NCBI RefSeq assembly: GCF_000687455.2
Contig: NZ_JGVW01000082.1
Coordinates: 1 to 60,605, forward strand
DNA length: 60,605 nucleotides
Direction: 5' to 3'
From: Burkholderia sp. lig30
GTDB lineage: Bacteria > Pseudomonadota > Gammaproteobacteria > Burkholderiales > Burkholderiaceae
Of this stretch, positions 45,698-53,560 are shown one piece after another; the stretch's first letter is position 1, and each line of letters starts with the position of its first letter. The notes under the pieces were generated by a model, which was not told the DNA's origin, made no database searches, and saw nothing but the letters and a program-made list of their open reading frames with translations. A program made the translations under genes and the position numbers.

Positions 45698-46531
45698 ATG
45701 GACGTTCGCCCGTATTCCGCCCCCGCCACGCCACACCGGCCCCGCGAGTCGCGCTTCGCGATCGCGATGCCCGCGAACGCGACCAACTGGATCGCGGTAT
45801 GGCAGCGCAACTATCTCGTATGGCGCAAGCTGGCGATCGCGTCGATGTTCGGCAACCTCGCCGACCCGATGATCTACCTGTTCGGCCTCGGCTTCGGCCT
45901 GGGCCTGATGGTCGGGCACGTCGACGGCGTGTCGTACATCGCATTCCTCGCGGCAGGAACGGTCGCGTCGAGCGTGATGATGTCGGCGAGCTTCGAAGCG
46001 ATGTATTCGGGCTTCTCGCGAATGCACGTGCAGCGCACCTGGGAAGCGATCATGCACACGCCGCTCGCGCTCGGCGACATCGTGCTGGGCGAGATCGTCT
46101 GGGCGGCGAGCAAGGCGATGCTGTCGGGCGCCGCGATCATGCTCGTCGCGGGCCTGCTCGGCTACGCGCACATTCCGTCGATGCTGGTCGCGCTGCCGGT
46201 GATCGCGCTGGCGGGCCTCGCGTTCGCGAGCGCGGCGATGATCGTCACGGCGCTCGCGCCGTCATACGATTTCTTCATGTTCTATCAGACGCTCGTGCTC
46301 ACGCCGATGCTGCTGATGTCCGGGGTGTTCTTCCCGCTGACGCAGCTACCGGAGATCGCGCAGCATGCCGCGCATGTGTTGCCGCTCGCGCATGCGGTCG
46401 AATTGATCCGGCCGGCGATGCTCGGCCGCCCCGCCACGCACGTCGGCTTGCACGTCGCCGTGCTGGCCGGCTATGCGATCGGGGGATTTCTGCTGGCCGC
46501 CCGGTTGTTCAGGCGGCGGATGATGCGCTGA
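45698..46531 (+). CDS. nodJ: NodJ-type ABC-2 permease (277 aa)
   Basis: Six-TM ABC-2 permease: [84 protein letters not shown] and [16 protein letters not shown] are NodJ-typical. Paired with nodI; no nodulation or capsule synthesis genes nearby. Confidence 0.92.
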   Translation: MDVRPYSAPATPHRPRESRFAIAMPANATNWIAVWQRNYLVWRKLAIASMFGNLADPMIYLFGLGFGLGLMVGHVDGVSYIAFLAAGTVASSVMMSASFEAMYSGFSRMHVQRTWEAIMHTPLALGDIVLGEIVWAASKAMLSGAAIMLVAGLLGYAHIPSMLVALPVIALAGLAFASAAMIVTALAPSYDFFMFYQTLVLTPMLLMSGVFFPLTQLPEIAQHAAHVLPLAHAVELIRPAMLGRPATHVGLHVAVLAGYAIGGFLLAARLFRRRMMR

Positions 46532-46598
46532 GCGCGCGGCGCGCGACCGGCACGCCACGCGCGATCGGCCTGCCCGCGACGCGCGCAGGCCGCGGGCG

Positions 46599-47021
46599 TC
46601 ACTCGTCGTCGTCGCCCCACGGAATCTCGACGTCGGTCAGGAACGCGACGGTCGCAAGCGGCCCCCCTTCTTGGCGGCCGAGCTTGCCGTCCGCGCGGTG
46701 CCATTCGACACGGAACTGGGTGCCCGGATCGTCGGCGACCAGATAGACGGCGCGCAGCTCCTCGGGGTCGGCGTCGGCGACCGGGCCGTCGAACGACACG
46801 AGCATCTTCTGCGGCCAGAGGCCGTTGACCGGGTCATAGATCCGGTCGCCCTGCGGAATCTCGATGCTGGCCTCGACGCCGATCGTCGCGGAGGCCTCGA
46901 CGATCATCTTGCCCAGCGCGTTCAGCACGGCGGTCGCGCGCGCCGAATTGGCCTGACGAATCGCGAGATCGCCGCGCGTCAGCGCCTGCTCGAGTTTCGG
47001 ATGAACCTTGTGTTGCGTCAT
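46599..47021 (-). CDS. Hypothetical protein (140 aa), last gene of selU operon
   Basis: Family not recognised. The sequence MTQHKVHPKLEQALTRGDLA starts a helical N-terminus; the rest is beta-rich with VLVSFDG-like strands (KMLVSFDGPVADADPEELRA, QFRVEWHRADGKLG) and ends in an acidic tail (WGDDDE). ATG at 47021 preceded by AGGAA. It lies 90 nt after the permease gene on the same strand, so it may share its transcript. No signal peptide or TM. Confidence 0.75.
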   Translation of the reverse strand: MTQHKVHPKLEQALTRGDLAIRQANSARATAVLNALGKMIVEASATIGVEASIEIPQGDRIYDPVNGLWPQKMLVSFDGPVADADPEELRAVYLVADDPGTQFRVEWHRADGKLGRQEGGPLATVAFLTDVEIPWGDDDE

Positions 47022-47110
47022 GCGTTGTTCCTGACTATGTGTGTCTGAATGATTGCGCCGCGCGCGCCACGGCGCCCGGCGACGGGTAAGAGGAAATGGC
47101 GGCGGCCCGC

Positions 47111-48172
47111 TCAGAACCCGAGCGCGATCGCGAGCAGGCCGCTCGCGACCCCGAACGCGATGACGAGCGCCGCGACGATCGTCAGCATATAGGGCTTGAA
47201 CGAGCGCGCGAGCATCGCGAGCGACGGCACGCTGATCGGCGGCAGCGTCATCAGCAGCGCGGCGGCCGGCCCCACGCCGATGCCGAGCGACAGCATCGCC
47301 TGGATGATCGGCACCTCGCCCGCGGTCGGGATCACGAACAGCATCCCCGCGACGGCGAACGCGATGATCCAGCCGATCTGGTTGCCGATGTCCGGGCCGA
47401 TGTGCGGAAACAGCCACGCACGCGCCGCGCCGAGCACCAGCACGAGCACGAGGTATTCGGGCACGAGCCGCACGGTCATCCGCGCGAGGATCATCATCCA
47501 GCGCACGAACGGGTTGCCGGCTGCCGCCTGCTCGGCCGCGAGCGCGGCGAGCCGGCTGTCGTCGATCGCCCGGTCCTCGTCACGAGCCAGGCGGTTCAGC
47601 AGGTAGCCGATGCCGAACACCATCGCGATGCCGAGCACGAGCCGCAGCGCGCTCCACTGCCAGCCGAGCACGAAGCCCATGAACACCAGCGCGGCCGGGT
47701 TCAGCACGGTGTTGCCGAGCCAGAACGCCACCGCGCCGCCGGGCGACGCATTGCGCTCGCGCAGCCCCGCCACGACGGGCGCCGCGCAGCAGGTGCACAT
47801 CATCCCCGGCAGCGACAGCAGGCCGCCCGCGGCGACGCTCGCGAAGCCGGTCCTGCCGAGCACGCGCGCGACCCAGTGCGCCGGCAGCAGCGCCTGCACG
47901 GCCGAGCCGAGCAACAGGCCGAGCACCATCGCCTGCCAGATCGCCTTGCCGTACGCCCACGCGTAGTCGAGCGCCGCCGCGAGCGACGGCGCGGGCGGCT
48001 CGGCCGACTTGCCCATCAGGATCGACTGGCCAATCGAATGATGCTCGGCGGCGACAAACGCCTTGTGATAGTACGGGAACCACTTCACGTAGAAGAGGCC
48101 CGCGACTGCGATCAGCAGAAAGGTCATCCAGCCGAGCACCGGGCTGGGAGATTGGGATCGGGTCGTCGTCAT
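47111..48172 (-). CDS. Permease of the COG0701/YraQ type (353 aa)
   Basis: Predicted eight- to ten-TM permease. Conserved Cys/Pro blocks are SLPGMMCTCCAAPVVAGLRERNASPGGAVAFWLGNTVLNPA and VIPTAGEVPIIQAMLSLGIG...MTLPPISVPSLAML, as in the SO_0444-type putative Cu/Zn or other metal(loid) exporters. The CTCC motif suggests a soft-metal or thiol-dependent substrate. Its ATG overlaps the selU stop (ATGA), so it is translationally coupled to a selenium-dependent tRNA enzyme; whether its substrate is selenium-related is unknown. Confidence 0.87.
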   Translation of the reverse strand: MTTTRSQSPSPVLGWMTFLLIAVAGLFYVKWFPYYHKAFVAAEHHSIGQSILMGKSAEPPAPSLAAALDYAWAYGKAIWQAMVLGLLLGSAVQALLPAHWVARVLGRTGFASVAAGGLLSLPGMMCTCCAAPVVAGLRERNASPGGAVAFWLGNTVLNPAALVFMGFVLGWQWSALRLVLGIAMVFGIGYLLNRLARDEDRAIDDSRLAALAAEQAAAGNPFVRWMMILARMTVRLVPEYLVLVLVLGAARAWLFPHIGPDIGNQIGWIIAFAVAGMLFVIPTAGEVPIIQAMLSLGIGVGPAAALLMTLPPISVPSLAMLARSFKPYMLTIVAALVIAFGVASGLLAIALGF

Positions 48173-49263
48173 TGTTTCGTCGGAAGTTCGGTGGCGGAAT
48201 CGGCCGGCAGGCCCGCGTCGGCGAGCTGCGCCAGCAGCGCTTCGGCTTGCGCGCGCGCATCGGGCGCATTGGGCCGGAAATGGAATTCAAGCACACAGCC
48301 CGGCTTGCCGAAATGCTCCTGGCTGCTGCGCGCATAGGCTGGATCGTAATGCCGGTCGATCAGTTCGCCAAACAGTTCGGCGCGTGCGCCGGCATCGATC
48401 ATGTTGCACCAGCGCGCGACCTCGTCGCGGCTGTGCAGTCCGATCAGGCGCTCGAGCCTCGCCTTGAACACATCCGGGGAATCGAACAGATGGCGGTAGT
48501 CGTCCAGCAGGAACGCGATGCGCTCGTCGCGGGCCGCGTCGACGCGCACCCACGGCCCGGCGTGGAACGCGCGCATCAGCGCAATAGGCAAGTGCACCGC
48601 GCCGATCTTGCGGCTTTCGGATTCGACGAACACGGGCCGCGCCGGGTCGAAGCGGTCGAGCACCTCGACGAGCCGCGAATCGAACCCCTTCTGCGACGGC
48701 TGCGGGATGCCCGGCAGCGCGCCCAGCAGCGAGCCGCGATGGCACGCGAGCGCCTCCAGGTCGAGCGCCTGCGCGCCGGCGTCGCTCAACGCCTGCAGCA
48801 GACGCGTCTTCCCGCAGCCGGTATGGCCGACGAGCGCAATGTAGCGAAACCGCGACGGCAGCGTGTCGAGCGTCGCGCACACCGCGTGGCGGTACGCCTT
48901 GTAGCCCCCGTCGAGCTGACGCGCCTGCCAGCCGATCAGGTTGAACCAGGCCGTCATCGAGCCGGAACGCTTGCCGCCGCGCCAGCAGTAGATCAGCGGG
49001 CGCCAGTTGCGCGGGCGGTCGGCGAACGTCGTGTCGAGGTGGTGCGCGATGTTGCGCGCGACCATCGCGGCGCCCACGCGAGTCGCCTCGTACGGCGACA
49101 CTTGCTTGTACATCGTGCCGACGATCACGCGCTCCTCGTTGCTGAGGACGGGTGCGTTGAGCGCGCCGGGGATGTGATCCTCGGCGAATTCGAGCGGCGT
49201 GCGCACGTCGACGATCTCGTCGAACTCGCCGGCGCGATCGAGGGTAACAATCAGATTCTTCAA
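48169..49263 (-). CDS. selU: tRNA 2-selenouridine synthase (364 aa)
   Basis: SelU/MnmH (YbbB): an N-terminal rhodanese domain with active Cys in LIYCWRGGKRSGSM replaces sulfur (via geranylated intermediates) in 2-thiouridine at the tRNA wobble base with selenium. The P-loop domain has VGHTGCGKTRLLQAL, and DVRTPLEFAEDHIPGA begins the rhodanese fold. I place the start at TTG 49261-49263 because family proteins begin MKNLIVTLDRAGEFDEI and no ATG is available; the ribosome site is weak. Coupled by overlap to the downstream permease. selD was not seen in this window. Confidence 0.92.
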   Translation of the reverse strand: MKNLIVTLDRAGEFDEIVDVRTPLEFAEDHIPGALNAPVLSNEERVIVGTMYKQVSPYEATRVGAAMVARNIAHHLDTTFADRPRNWRPLIYCWRGGKRSGSMTAWFNLIGWQARQLDGGYKAYRHAVCATLDTLPSRFRYIALVGHTGCGKTRLLQALSDAGAQALDLEALACHRGSLLGALPGIPQPSQKGFDSRLVEVLDRFDPARPVFVESESRKIGAVHLPIALMRAFHAGPWVRVDAARDERIAFLLDDYRHLFDSPDVFKARLERLIGLHSRDEVARWCNMIDAGARAELFGELIDRHYDPAYARSSQEHFGKPGCVLEFHFRPNAPDARAQAEALLAQLADAGLPADSATELPTKQ

Positions 49264-49406
49264 TTTGGCGTTACGCAGGGCGGCCCCGCCTGGGGGCGCC
49301 GCGGGTGAGGATGGCGGATGGGCGGGATTATCGCACGCGGCGGCCGCGCCCGGCTTGCGCGCGGCACATGCCCGTCGCCCCCCGCCGGGCGACCGGGCGT
49401 CGTCGC

Positions 49407-50459
49407 TTACGGCGCCGGGTTCGGCTGCAGCGCGTGCAGCGCGTCGATCTCCGCGAGCACGTCGTTGGACAGCCTGACGTCCACGCTGCCGATGTTCTCC
49501 TTCAGCTGCTCGAGCGACGTCGCGCCGATCAGGTTGCTGCGGACGAACGGCCGGCTGTTGACGAACGCGAGCGCAAGCTGCGCGGGCGACAGGCCGTGCC
49601 GCTGCGCCAGCGCGACGTAGCGCGACGTCGCCGCCACCGCCTGCGGGTTGCTGTAGCGCTGGAACCGCTCGAACAGCGTGATGCGCGCGCCATCCGGCCG
49701 CGCGCCGTTCTCGTACTTGCCGGTCAGCCAGCCGAACGCGAGCGGCGAATACGCGAGCAGGCCGATGCCGTCGCGATGCGTGAATTCCGACAGGCCGTTC
49801 TCGAACGTGCGGTTCAGCAGGCTGTACGGATTCTGGATGCTGACGATGCGCGGCAGGCCGAGCTTTTCCGCGGCACGCAGGAATTGCGCGACGCCCCACG
49901 GCGTCTCGTTGGACACGCCGATGTGGCGCACCTTGCCGGCCTTCACGAACTCGGCGAGCACCGCGAGCGTCTCCTCGATCGGCACCGTGTACGCGTCGTC
50001 GACCCACGGATAGGCGGGACGGCCGAACGTCGTCGTGCTGCGATCGGGCCAGTGGAGCTGATACAGGTCGACGTAGTCGGTCTGCAGGCGCCTGAGGCTG
50101 CCGTCGAGCGCCTCGGTCAGGTTCTTGCGGTCGAACTGGTTGCCCTCGCCGCGAATGTGGCGCGGATTGTGCGGCTGGCGCGCCGGACCCGCGATCTTGG
50201 TCGCCAGCACGATCCGGTCGCGCAGCGCGCGGTGTTGCGCGAGCCAGGTGCCGATGTACTGCTCGGTGCGCCCCTGCGTTTCAGGCTTCGGCGGCACCGG
50301 ATACATTTCCGCGGCGTCGACCAGCGTCACGCCCTGCCCGATCGCGTAGTCGAGCTGCGCGTGCGCGTCGCGCTCCGAATTCTGCTCGCCCCACGTCATC
50401 GTGCCGAGCCCGATCAGACTGACCTCGATGCCTGAATCGCCAAGTGTGCGGTATTCCAT
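49407..50459 (-). CDS. Aldo/keto reductase, Tas-like (350 aa)
   Basis: NADP(H)-dependent oxidoreductase of the AKR family. The catalytic tetrad is Asp and Tyr in TLVDAAEMYPVP, Lys in VLATKIAGPA and His in LYQLHWPDR. The NADP-binding end is SNLIGATSLEQLKENIGS. The AEMYPVPPKPETQG stretch and overall length match E. coli Tas. ATG at 50459 follows AGGAA. Physiological substrate unknown. Confidence 0.92.
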   Translation of the reverse strand: MEYRTLGDSGIEVSLIGLGTMTWGEQNSERDAHAQLDYAIGQGVTLVDAAEMYPVPPKPETQGRTEQYIGTWLAQHRALRDRIVLATKIAGPARQPHNPRHIRGEGNQFDRKNLTEALDGSLRRLQTDYVDLYQLHWPDRSTTTFGRPAYPWVDDAYTVPIEETLAVLAEFVKAGKVRHIGVSNETPWGVAQFLRAAEKLGLPRIVSIQNPYSLLNRTFENGLSEFTHRDGIGLLAYSPLAFGWLTGKYENGARPDGARITLFERFQRYSNPQAVAATSRYVALAQRHGLSPAQLALAFVNSRPFVRSNLIGATSLEQLKENIGSVDVRLSNDVLAEIDALHALQPNPAP

Positions 50460-50606
50460 GCTGTTCCTGTCGCGTCGGTGGAAAGGCACGAAACTAACAC
50501 ATTGAAGCATTTGCTTCAGACGCGTACCCGGCGCGCTTACGATCGGCCTGCGGCGCGACCAGCGTCGCTGCGGGCGCGGGATGACGCGGGCTGGCGGTGC
50601 GCGCCG

Positions 50607-50816
50607 TCAGGCCTTGCGCGACAGCCAGTCCTGCGCGAACTGCCTCGCGTGCTCGATCGCCGCTTCCTCGGTATCGAACTCGCCGAGCGTCCGGTACGAC
50701 GCCTCGGGGTGGTAACCGATCTTCGTGAACACGACCTGCGCGGCGAACCTGCCCGCTTCGGTAGCGCGCGGCGCACAGTCGGCTTCGTAGCCGCGGAACG
50801 TGAAAACTGCCTTCAT
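50607..50816 (-). CDS. Small protein (69 aa), unknown
   Basis: Not recognised. Compact sequence with a beta-rich start (MKAVFTFRGYEADCAPRATE) and a C-terminal helix (EFDTEEAAIEHARQFAQDWLSRKA), which looks like a real small domain. ATG at 50816, or the ATG 12 nt upstream (MVAT), neither with a clear ribosome site. It stands between the aldo/keto reductase and cysC, same strand. Confidence 0.65.
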   Translation of the reverse strand: MKAVFTFRGYEADCAPRATEAGRFAAQVVFTKIGYHPEASYRTLGEFDTEEAAIEHARQFAQDWLSRKA

Positions 50817-50967
50817 TGTTGCAACCATTTTTGAGACAGCAGGATCGTAGCACGGCCGCCCGGGCAGGTGACGACGCATGCGGTCCACCGCGAATTCACG
50901 CAGGCCGAACCGGCGCAACGGTTCGATGGAGATCGCGAGACTGTCGATGCCGGCCGTTTGCGCCGGA

Positions 50968-51516
50968 TCAGCCGCGGTGCGTTGTCAGAAACGTCATTGT
51001 CGCGGCCACGCATTCAGCCAATGAGCAGGTCGCCGTATCGAGCCGCAGATCCGGTTCGAACGGTATTTCGTACGGGTCGCTGATCCCCGTGAAATTCGCG
51101 ATGGTTCCCGCCCGCGCCCGGGCGTACAGCCCCTTCGGATCGCGCGCCTCGCACACTTCGATCGGCGTGGCGACGAACACCTCGGCGAACTGCGCGTCGC
51201 CCACGATCGCGCGCGCTGCCGCACGATCTTCCCGATACGGCGAAATCAGCGCGGCGATCACCGAGGTCCCGGCATCGTTGAGTTCCCGGCACCGGCGCGC
51301 GACGCGCCGGATGTTCTCGCTTCGGTCCGCCTTCGAGAAACCCAGATCGCGGCTGAATTCCGCCCGCACGACGTCGCCGTCCAGCACCCGGCAGTCCACG
51401 CCCGCCGCGCGCAGCGCATCGGCCACCGCATTCGCAAGCGTCGTCTTGCCTGCCGCGCTCAGCCCGGTCAGCCACAACGTGGTGGCAAGAGGTTGCATGT
51501 CACTCGTCCTCGTCAT
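50968..51516 (-). CDS. cysC: Adenylylsulfate (APS) kinase (182 aa)
   Basis: Converts APS to PAPS, the universal sulfuryl donor. P-loop GLSAAGKTTLANAVADAL, DGDVVRAEFSRDLGFSKADRSENIRR (APS-binding), and SPYREDRAAARAIVG, FVATPIEVCEARDPKGLYARARAG, FTGISDPYEIPFEPDLRLDT. The ATG at 51516 overlaps the hydrolase stop (ATGA). Assimilation via APS reductase would not need PAPS; its position as the last gene of an operon with a sulfotransferase argues for a dedicated PAPS supply. Confidence 0.95.
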   Translation of the reverse strand: MTRTSDMQPLATTLWLTGLSAAGKTTLANAVADALRAAGVDCRVLDGDVVRAEFSRDLGFSKADRSENIRRVARRCRELNDAGTSVIAALISPYREDRAAARAIVGDAQFAEVFVATPIEVCEARDPKGLYARARAGTIANFTGISDPYEIPFEPDLRLDTATCSLAECVAATMTFLTTHRG

Positions 51517-52382
51517 CGGTTTGCCGCCGGCGCATCCGCACACGCCGGCACGACGCTCAGCAACGCAGGCCATGCGCGGCTCCAGTCGCCATCGTGCGCG
51601 ATGCCCGGTATCGTGCGCGCGGTTGCGCATCGGTGTCCGGTCTTGCTGATGAAACGCGCCGCCACTTCCGGCGGCACGACCGTATCGTCCGCGCCGCTGA
51701 AATGCACCTGTGCGACGGTTGCCACACGCGACGCGAAGTCGATCGGATTTTCCGATGCGGGCATCGCCGACACGTGATGCAGCCGGTTCACGAACTCGCT
51801 GTCCAGGTTGCCGGCCACGGTCCGGATCGATGCCACGTCCGTGCGCCGCGCCGCAACGAGCACCGCCAGCGCGCCCCCGCCGGAATAGCCGACCAGCTCG
51901 ACCTTCTGTCCCGGAACCCGCGCGGCCAATTGATCGACTGCCGCGTCGAGCGACTCCACCACTTCCGGCGCGAAGCGCTTGCCGGTCCAATAGGGAATGC
52001 CGCAGCGCGGATTCTGTTCCATCGGGGTGAACTGGCACGGGCGCGCCAGGTACGCGACGTTTGGCGAAGGATCCGCCGCGGCCAGTGCGAGGCCCGTCGC
52101 ATCGCGCGGCGTCGGGTCCAGCGACGGCTGGCTCCTGGAGATCCACGCGAGGCCGTCGCCCTCGATATAGACGACGAGCGGTGCGTCGGCGCGTGAAATC
52201 CGCACGAACGCCGTGAGCACGAACGCCGGCGTGCGGATCGGCTCGCGCGTCAGCCCCGCAGGCGCCGCCAGCGCATCGGCATGCTGGTTCCGGTCGAGCG
52301 ACGCACAGCCCGTCAACACCGTCGCGACGGCCAGCAGCACCGCGACGATCCGGCGCGACCCTGTCGATACGGAACTCAACAT
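51513..52382 (-). CDS. Lipoprotein alpha/beta-hydrolase (289 aa)
   Basis: Signal with lipobox VLTGCAS (Cys at about residue 26), so it is anchored to a membrane on the periplasmic side. Alpha/beta-hydrolase core: PLVVYIEGDGLAW, nucleophile elbow GYSGGGALA, acidic residue in FSGADDTVVPPEVA and His in PGIAHDGDW. The start at 52382 overlaps the upstream TPR-glycosyltransferase gene by 7 nt. Substrate unknown; it could be a deacetylase or esterase acting on the decoration made by the operon. Confidence 0.88.
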   Translation of the reverse strand: MLSSVSTGSRRIVAVLLAVATVLTGCASLDRNQHADALAAPAGLTREPIRTPAFVLTAFVRISRADAPLVVYIEGDGLAWISRSQPSLDPTPRDATGLALAAADPSPNVAYLARPCQFTPMEQNPRCGIPYWTGKRFAPEVVESLDAAVDQLAARVPGQKVELVGYSGGGALAVLVAARRTDVASIRTVAGNLDSEFVNRLHHVSAMPASENPIDFASRVATVAQVHFSGADDTVVPPEVAARFISKTGHRCATARTIPGIAHDGDWSRAWPALLSVVPACADAPAANR

Positions 52383-53560
52383 GCGGACCTCGCGGATCTG
52401 GCGACGACACGATCGAGTTCCTGCGCCATCGCGGCGACGACACCCGCCCAGTCTCCGCGCGTGTGCTGCCGGAACAGCCGCATCGCCGGATACCACGGCG
52501 TGTCCACGCGACCGAGCAGCCAGCGCCAGTCGGGAACGAACGGCAGCATCGTCCAGGTCGGCCGGCCAAGCGCTCCGGCCAGATGAACGGGCGACGAGTC
52601 CACCGAAATCAGCAGGTCGGCGATGCTCAGAATCGCGGCCGTGTCCTCGAAATCCGCGATCTCGTCGCTCAGCGACACGAGCGACATGCCGGGCGGCGGC
52701 TCGGCCGCCTGGGCCGCGGCCGGCCCCTTCTGGATCGCCACATACGTGACGTCGGGCCGGGCCAGCGGCGCGAGCGCGGCCAGGCTCATCGAACGGTTCG
52801 CATCGTTGACGTGCGTCGGGCGCCCGGCCCACACCAGCGCCACCAGCGGTCCCGGCAGGCCCGCCAGGCGTTGCCGCCATGTGTCGATGCGCTCCGGGTC
52901 GGCGGACAGATAGGGAACCTGGCCGGGCAGATCGTCGAGCGTCAGGTTCATGGCCATCGGCAGGCCCATCAGCTCGCAGTGCACGTCGAACGGCGGCGGC
53001 AGCGCGCCGCGAACGACGATGTCGTCCGGGCCTTCGATGCGCTGCGCCAGCGACAGCGTCTCCGCATTGACCTCGAGAATCACGCGGGCGCCGCTTCTTG
53101 CTTTCGCCCACGCCACCATGCGCAGGAACTGGAAGGTGTCGCCGTAGCCCTGCTCGTCGTGAATCAGCAGCGTCTGGCCCGGGATCGGCTGCCCGTTCCA
53201 GCGCGGGCGCTGCACCTTGCGCTCGAGAATCTTCGTATGCGCCATGCCGTAGCGATGGCGATATTCGCGCCAGCCGCGCTGGAAATCGCCCGTCAGCAAC
53301 AGGGTTTCGGCGAGGTTGAATCTCGCCGTCAGATCCCCCGGCGCGCAGGCGACCAGCATCTCCTGGATCGCGCGCGTCTCGCCCAGCTTGCCCTGCGGAC
53401 GGATCGCGTCCGCAAGGACCTGCCACAGCGCCAGCGGCCCGCTGCCCGATGCCAGATACGGGCGCACCATGGCTTCGGCGTCCTCCAGCTTTCCGGCCGC
53501 GATCAGCGCGCGCGCCTCGCGCTCGATCGTCGCGATGTCGGGTGCGCTACCGGGGATCAT
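52376..53560 (-). CDS. TPR protein with GT9-like glycosyltransferase domain (394 aa)
   Basis: N-terminal TPR-like helices (IATIEREARALIAAGKLEDAEAM, ARFNLAETLLLTGDFQRGWREY) lead into a C-terminal nucleotide-sugar transferase domain of the heptosyltransferase (GT9)/O-GlcNAc type: LLIHDEQGYGDTFQFLRMV, VWAGRPTHVNDANRSMSLAAL, LLISVDSSPVHLAGALGRPTWTMLPFVPDWRWLLGR. Such soluble TPR-GTs often modify surface proteins. ATG at 53560 overlaps the sulfotransferase stop (ATGA). Acceptor and donor cannot be read from sequence. Confidence 0.88.
   Translation of the reverse strand: MIPGSAPDIATIEREARALIAAGKLEDAEAMVRPYLASGSGPLALWQVLADAIRPQGKLGETRAIQEMLVACAPGDLTARFNLAETLLLTGDFQRGWREYRHRYGMAHTKILERKVQRPRWNGQPIPGQTLLIHDEQGYGDTFQFLRMVAWAKARSGARVILEVNAETLSLAQRIEGPDDIVVRGALPPPFDVHCELMGLPMAMNLTLDDLPGQVPYLSADPERIDTWRQRLAGLPGPLVALVWAGRPTHVNDANRSMSLAALAPLARPDVTYVAIQKGPAAAQAAEPPPGMSLVSLSDEIADFEDTAAILSIADLLISVDSSPVHLAGALGRPTWTMLPFVPDWRWLLGRVDTPWYPAMRLFRQHTRGDWAGVVAAMAQELDRVVARSARSAC

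Noticed and set aside
44777..46531. Nodulation-factor exporter implying a symbiont
   Set aside because: nodIJ homologues occur in non-nodulating Burkholderia and no nodABC or symbiosis genes are present.
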